64,000 nt of DNA from an uncultured Bacteroidota bacterium (lineage in GTDB: Bacteria; Bacteroidota; Bacteroidia; AKYH767-A; 2013-40CM-41-45), in NCBI GenBank assembly GCA_937871435.1, contig CALMQM010000058.1:1-64000 (forward strand), read 5' to 3'. A program made the position numbers and the translations under genes. The notes below the pieces were generated by a model, which saw nothing but the letters and a program-made list of their open reading frames with translations, was not told the origin of the DNA and searched no databases. Positions 59,919 through 64,000 of the stretch are shown piece after piece (within the stretch, counting starts at the first letter, position 1; the number at the start of each line of letters is the position of its first letter).

Positions 59919-60875
59919 ATGAAAGTTATCAATCACCTGAACAAGGCAAAAGGCAAGACATTATTTTCTGTGGAGATACTTCCGCCTCTCAAAGGCAAAA
60001 GTATTCAGAGCATCTATGATATTCTGGATCCGATCATGGATTTCAAGCCTAGCTTTGTGGATGTAACCTACCACAGAGAGGAATATGTGTACAAGAAGCA
60101 CAGCAATGGATTGCTTGAAAAGATCAGCATGCGCAAGCGTCCGGGTACAGTAGGAATTTGCGCGGCAATTATCAACCATTACAAAGTTGACACTGTTCCT
60201 CACATTATTTGCGGCGGATTTTCGCGTGAAGAGACAGAGAATGCGTTGATCGATCTGAGTTTCCTGGGCATCGACAATGTGCTGCTTCTGCGTGGTGACG
60301 CGATTAAATCGGAACCGGTATTTGAACCTGATCCGTTCGGACACAAGTACGCATTGGATCTTGTGATGCAGGTGGTGAACATGAATAAAGGCATTTACCT
60401 CGACGAAGATCTGAAAGATGTGGCATCTTCCAATTTTTGTATTGGTGTTGCGGGATATCCGGAAAAACATTTCGAAGCGCCCAATCTGCGCAGCGATCTG
60501 AAATTTCTGAAAGCTAAAATAGATGCAGGAGCTGAGTATATTGTTACTCAGATGTTTTTTGACAACAGTAAGTATTTTGAGTTTGTAGACAAATGCAAGG
60601 AAGCGGGTATCAATGTTCCGATCATTCCCGGACTGAAACCGATTACAACAAAAAAGCAATGCACCAGTTTGCCTAAGATTTTCCACGTCGACCTTCCTGA
60701 CGTACTCTATGACGCGATAGACAGATGCAAAACCGACAAAGAAGTAAAAGAAGTTGGAATAGAATTTTGCATTGAGCAAAGCAAGGAACTCATGAAACGC
60801 GGCGCTCCGTGTTTGCACTACTACACTATGGGTAATGCCGAGATTACATGTAGAATCGCGGAAAAGTTGTTTTAG
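59919..60875 (+). CDS. metF: 5,10-methylenetetrahydrofolate reductase
   Basis: 318 residues, normal for bacterial MetF. FAD enzyme that reduces 5,10-methylene-THF to 5-methyl-THF for methionine synthesis, in the cytoplasm. The TIM-barrel opening is LFSVEILPPLKGKSIQSI (conserved Glu in SVEILPP), then FVDVTYHREE, SFLGIDNVLLLRGDA, and AEYIVTQMFFDNSKYFEFVD with the conserved GAEYIVTQMFFD. It starts 17 bp after the preceding secreted-protein gene and may be read through from it. Confidence 0.96.
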   Translation: MKVINHLNKAKGKTLFSVEILPPLKGKSIQSIYDILDPIMDFKPSFVDVTYHREEYVYKKHSNGLLEKISMRKRPGTVGICAAIINHYKVDTVPHIICGGFSREETENALIDLSFLGIDNVLLLRGDAIKSEPVFEPDPFGHKYALDLVMQVVNMNKGIYLDEDLKDVASSNFCIGVAGYPEKHFEAPNLRSDLKFLKAKIDAGAEYIVTQMFFDNSKYFEFVDKCKEAGINVPIIPGLKPITTKKQCTSLPKIFHVDLPDVLYDAIDRCKTDKEVKEVGIEFCIEQSKELMKRGAPCLHYYTMGNAEITCRIAEKLF

Positions 60876-61180
60876 GAATTTTCTTGATGTTTTTGTTTAT
60901 AATAATCCATTGACTTTGTTCTGAAACCTATATCTGGCTCAATAGATAATATCAGGCAGTCCTAAAATTGAAGGATTCCTGAAAATAAATTACAGTAATT
61001 GTCATTCGCAATAAAGGAATGGTGATTTTTTAATCTGATTAATTTCAATATTCATTCTTGTGAATGGAATACAACCTGAATGCAGATTCATTGAAGAGAT
61101 ACTATTATTTCTGATTCGCAAGCTAAATCCACACCATAATTATTTAATCGCATTGAAGAAAAAATGTTTATCCTGTTTCC
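60876..61180. other. Intergenic stretch, nothing recognised
   Basis: About 305 AT-rich bases after metF. No terminator-like hairpin, repeat or gene that I can support. Confidence 0.45.
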
Positions 61181-61936
61181 ATGAATAAAGTTGCCAGAAT
61201 CTCTCTGCTCTTTTGGCTGATGAAAATTATAGCTACAACACTCGGCGAAACGCTGGGTGATTTTATTTCTATGACACTGAACCTTGGCTATACTGCAGGC
61301 ATCGCGATTACACTTCTTTTTTTCCTGATCTTTTTGATTGTTCAGCTTTCCGTTAAAAAGTATGTTCCGACAATTTTCTGGTTGGTAATCATCGGTACGA
61401 CTACACTTGGCACAGAAATTTCAGATTTCATTGACCGGACATTGCATCTCGGATATACATCGGGAACAATTCTGCTCGTCACTTTTCTTCTCCTAACTCT
61501 TCTGTTGTGGTATCGTCAATATAAAAACTTAGCTGTTTATCCAATCTCAGAAAAACAAAAAGAAATTTACTATTGGACAGCCATTCTTTTCTCCAACAGT
61601 CTGGGTACTGCATTCGGCGATTTTTTAGGTGATTACTTCGGGATGAGTTATGTGCAAGGCGCTTTGATAACCGGTGGAGTAATTTTGGTGGTTGTGGTCC
61701 TGCATTATTTCTCAAGGATCAATCATATCATTCTTTTTTGGATTGCATTTGTTTTTACACGGCCGTTCGGCGCCACTTTTGGAGACTTTCTGACAAAACC
61801 TCATGGACAAGGTGGTCTGGAACTTGGCACATTAAATTCTTCTCTTGTTTCTGTTGCAGCGTTATTCTTCTTATTAATCATTGCTCACCGGCAACATCAG
61901 GAAGACGCAATGAGTTCTGACAGAAAGCTTTTATAG
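61181..61936 (+). CDS. COG4705-like membrane protein with four internal repeats
   Basis: 251 residues with about eight transmembrane helices arranged as four ~55-residue repeats. Each repeat contains a signature at the loop after its first helix: TLGETLGDFISMTLNLGYT, TLGTEISDFIDRTLHLGYT, SLGTAFGDFLGDYFGMSY and PFGATFGDFLTKPHGQGG. The pattern is that of the uncharacterised membrane-anchored protein family COG4705. The conserved acidic residues (E/D in the GDF motifs) within the membrane hint at ion or proton binding, but no function is established. It is an isolated gene. Confidence 0.85.
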   Translation: MNKVARISLLFWLMKIIATTLGETLGDFISMTLNLGYTAGIAITLLFFLIFLIVQLSVKKYVPTIFWLVIIGTTTLGTEISDFIDRTLHLGYTSGTILLVTFLLLTLLLWYRQYKNLAVYPISEKQKEIYYWTAILFSNSLGTAFGDFLGDYFGMSYVQGALITGGVILVVVVLHYFSRINHIILFWIAFVFTRPFGATFGDFLTKPHGQGGLELGTLNSSLVSVAALFFLLIIAHRQHQEDAMSSDRKLL

Positions 61937-62101
61937 TAATTCATCAGCTGCGCGAAATACTAATCAAGAGCCATTAAAAAAAATCCGCGATTCTTTTCAT
62001 TCAGATTGAAACTGAATGGTTCCGTTTTTGTTGAATTCAACTTTTGAAAGAGAAATCAATTTGTCACAATTTCTCCTGAAAATCTCAGGTAAAAATTCAG
62101 C

Positions 62102-63091
62102 TCAATTCATTTCTTTATTGTATTTCGATTTGTATTCATGCGGAGACAAACCGGTTACACGGCCGAATACTTCACGAAATGCCTTGGCGTCGTTGTACCC
62201 GACTTCGTACATTACTTCGGCGACATTTTTTCGTGTGCTTTCAAACATTTTTTTCGCCGCCTCTATTCGTACTCTTTGAAGATATTCCAGCGGACTCAGA
62301 CCGGTTGATTTGATGAAACGGCGGTCAAAGTTTCTTCTCCCGGTTACGAGATCAGACGATAATTTTTCCATTGAAATTTTTTCGCGAAAATTCATCTCGA
62401 TAAACTTTTGCGCGTTCAATACCACTTCATCTGCATGCGATTTATGTCCGTTAAAAATCGAAAACTCAGCTTGCATGTTTCTGTCCAAATCAATCTGAAA
62501 ATATTTCGCGCAATGGATTGCAGTTGCCCGATCGTAAAATTTTTCAACCAGGTACATCAGTAAATGTAAAAATGAATATGCTCCGCCATTTGTATATATC
62601 CCTTTTTCATCGGTGATCAGTTTATCGCTCCGGAGATTAACATCCGGATACATTTCTCTGAACTTATCTGACAAAGCCCAATGTGTAGAACAAATTTTTC
62701 CGGATAATATTCCGGTGGCAGCAAGCATGAAACTTCCGGCGCACATGCTCGCGACTTCCGCACCCTGTTTATATTGCATCGCAATCCAGTCGATCAACAA
62801 CTTGTTATTATTCGTTGATTTATCATAGGTTCGGATGAGTGAAGCCGGAATAATAATCAGACTGGTTTGTTCAAGTTCAGTGACAGAAAGTTGATGGCGA
62901 ATTGAAAAGGCCGAATTATTCAAAAATTGATTGCTGTTCGCGCCAACCAGATCAACTTTAAAAACAGGTGATTTTCCTTTCCTTTCAAAACAACTGTTTG
63001 CCTCTGTGAAGACCTGATAAGACCCTACAATACAAGCAATTGTACCAAATGTGGTTTGTTCATCCGGAACCAAAATGCTCAGATGTTTCAT
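62102..63091 (-). CDS. GlxA-type transcriptional regulator (DJ-1/PfpI plus AraC HTH)
   Basis: 329 residues. Residues ~1-190 are a DJ-1/PfpI-like (class I amidotransferase) domain with the strand-nucleophile-elbow region GAEVASMCAGSFMLAATGIL (Cys in the usual place) and CSTHWALSDKF. Residues ~215-325 are an AraC-family double HTH (SMEKLSSDLVTGRRNFDRRF, then VAEVMYEVGYNDAKAFREVF and FGRVTGLSPHEY). It would respond to an unknown metabolite. Divergent from the DinB-family gene, which it may regulate. Confidence 0.92.
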   Translation of the reverse strand: MKHLSILVPDEQTTFGTIACIVGSYQVFTEANSCFERKGKSPVFKVDLVGANSNQFLNNSAFSIRHQLSVTELEQTSLIIIPASLIRTYDKSTNNNKLLIDWIAMQYKQGAEVASMCAGSFMLAATGILSGKICSTHWALSDKFREMYPDVNLRSDKLITDEKGIYTNGGAYSFLHLLMYLVEKFYDRATAIHCAKYFQIDLDRNMQAEFSIFNGHKSHADEVVLNAQKFIEMNFREKISMEKLSSDLVTGRRNFDRRFIKSTGLSPLEYLQRVRIEAAKKMFESTRKNVAEVMYEVGYNDAKAFREVFGRVTGLSPHEYKSKYNKEMN

Positions 63092-63208
63092 GATTTTTTT
63101 TTGCTAAAATATTAACATAATATGTCTAAATCAACCCGTCATAATGTCTGATTTACACTCGATAAAGTTATGAAATAGACAATATGTTTGCTAAATAAAC
63201 TCAGAAAA

Positions 63209-63703
63209 ATGTCAAACACAGAAATTATTGTAAAAATGGTCCTTGACCGATGGAATGCTTCTATTTCAGCAATGGATAATTTGCTACAAAAGCTAAGTGA
63301 TGAAGAAATCCAGATGGAAATTGCTCCGGGTAAGAACAGGGGAATTTATTTATTGGGGCACCTCATCGCAGTTCATGATGCTATGCTTATACTACTCGAT
63401 ATGGGTGAAGAAATGTTCCCCGAACTGAAGGACATTTTTCTGACTAATCCTGATCATGCGGTAGCGAAAATTCCAGACACAAAGGAATTGAGAAGCTATT
63501 GGAAAAAACAATGTGATGAATTGAATGTAAAATTCAAACAACTTCAACCTGAACATTGGTTTGCTAAACACACTGCAGTATCCAGCGAAGAATTTATCAA
63601 TGAGCCTCATCGTAACAAACTGAATATTATTCTGACCAGAACAACACATCTTCAGTATCATCTTGGTCAATTGAAATTGCTTGGCAACAGGAACAAAAGT
63701 TAA
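63209..63703 (+). CDS. DinB-family protein
   Basis: 164 residues from the ATG at 63209; a TTG at 63188 would add seven. A DinB_2-type four-helix bundle with the metal-binding histidines LLGHLIAVHDAMLI and THLQYHLGQLKLL. Family members include thiol transferases and damage-inducible proteins of uncertain activity. Its divergent partner is the GlxA-type regulator at 62102-63091. Confidence 0.88.
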   Translation: MSNTEIIVKMVLDRWNASISAMDNLLQKLSDEEIQMEIAPGKNRGIYLLGHLIAVHDAMLILLDMGEEMFPELKDIFLTNPDHAVAKIPDTKELRSYWKKQCDELNVKFKQLQPEHWFAKHTAVSSEEFINEPHRNKLNIILTRTTHLQYHLGQLKLLGNRNKS

Positions 63704-63818
63704 TTAGCACTAAGGTCATCACGAATTCATTTTGAAGACAAATAATTTCTCTCCAACAACACAACCGGGAATCCGAAATAAAAATATCAATCATCAACTC
63801 ACAATTAATCCTCATTCA

Positions 63819-64000
63819 ATGACATCTAAAAATTTCTCTTATAGTTTTCTATCGACAAAATCAATTGAAAGTATATTTCCATTGCTTCTGGATGTGCGTA
63901 GTTGGTGGTCAGGTGTCTACAATGAATCTATTACCGGGAAAAGCGAGAAGGTTGGCGATGAATTCCGTTTTGTCGCCGGTGGCGGCGTTCACGATACTAC
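63819..64000 (+). CDS. SRPBCC (START-like) domain protein, truncated by the window edge
   Basis: The first 60 codons of a gene starting at the ATG at 63819. The visible part, FSYSFLSTKSIESIFPLLLD then VRSWWSGVYNESITG and VGDEFRFVAGGGVHDT, matches the N-terminal half of the SRPBCC/AHSA1-like ligand-binding fold (substrate unknown). It is cut by the right edge, so nothing more can be said. Confidence 0.75.
   Translation, partial: MTSKNFSYSFLSTKSIESIFPLLLDVRSWWSGVYNESITGKSEKVGDEFRFVAGGGVHDT

Noticed and set aside
59961-60818. 285-codon minus-strand frame opposite metF
   Set aside because: It lies entirely inside metF in antisense, has no recognisable domain and is rich in Phe/Cys/Arg as expected from an antisense shadow.

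Overview
This window is chromosomal DNA from a member of the Bacteroidota. The evidence is several large secreted proteins with Type IX secretion (T9SS) C-terminal sorting domains, a gliding-motility-type (type B) C-terminal domain, SprB and MBG repeat domains, GIN-domain (DUF2807) proteins, A-rich gene starts with few Shine-Dalgarno sequences, and the short simple-sequence intergenic repeats common in this phylum. I cannot place it below phylum. I see no rRNA, tRNA, CRISPR array or complete insertion sequence.

Layout. 1-864 is mostly non-coding with small repeats. 865-3007 holds two GIN-domain surface proteins on the minus strand. 3219-4970 is a membrane-anchored anti-sigma-like protein with its ECF sigma factor. 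5200-6675 is L-serine dehydratase. 6761-10690 is a convergent pair of secreted propeller proteins with T9SS tails. 10748-19798 is a four-gene alpha-glucan (glycogen) cluster on the minus strand: debranching enzyme, GT4 glycosyltransferase, GH57 amylase-like hydrolase, and a giant fusion of GT3 glycogen synthase with alpha-glucan phosphorylase. An MFS transporter lies upstream. 21557-26826 is mixed: secreted T9SS-type proteins, the iron-sulfur repair protein RIC, a DUF4234/DUF2752 membrane pair and an OsmC peroxidase. 27003-34544 is signalling: two histidine kinases, one with nine PAS domains, and a TPR adenylate cyclase. 34700-48196 is one 4498-residue secreted protein with a subtilase-like domain. 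55705-64000 is housekeeping and miscellaneous: LepA, a gliding-type secreted protein, MetF, a COG4705-type membrane protein, a GlxA-type regulator, a DinB protein and a truncated SRPBCC protein.

The most interesting part is 49178-55662. Six very short minus-strand genes (40-47 codons) encode a peptide family with a bacteriocin-type double-glycine leader. Five of the six have an almost invariant 19-residue C-terminal segment ending NKSKLQSSTG(I/L)S. These five genes differ at many synonymous positions but hardly at all in the core protein, so they are real genes under protein-level selection. The three transcription units that carry the family share an upstream region: paired direct repeats 20-22 bp apart, a TATCTTAG box exactly 40 bp downstream of them in two units, and two conserved leader motifs at nearly fixed distances from the start codon. 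Divergent from the sixth gene is a cysteine-rich protein (YkgJ-like cysteine pattern) whose last ~70 residues look like a PqqD/RRE-type peptide-recognition domain. Together this looks like a candidate, apparently uncharacterised, RiPP or peptide-pheromone system; the chemistry, the exporter and the regulator are not visible here. Three lipoprotein genes, one YceI-like, lie between the peptide genes.
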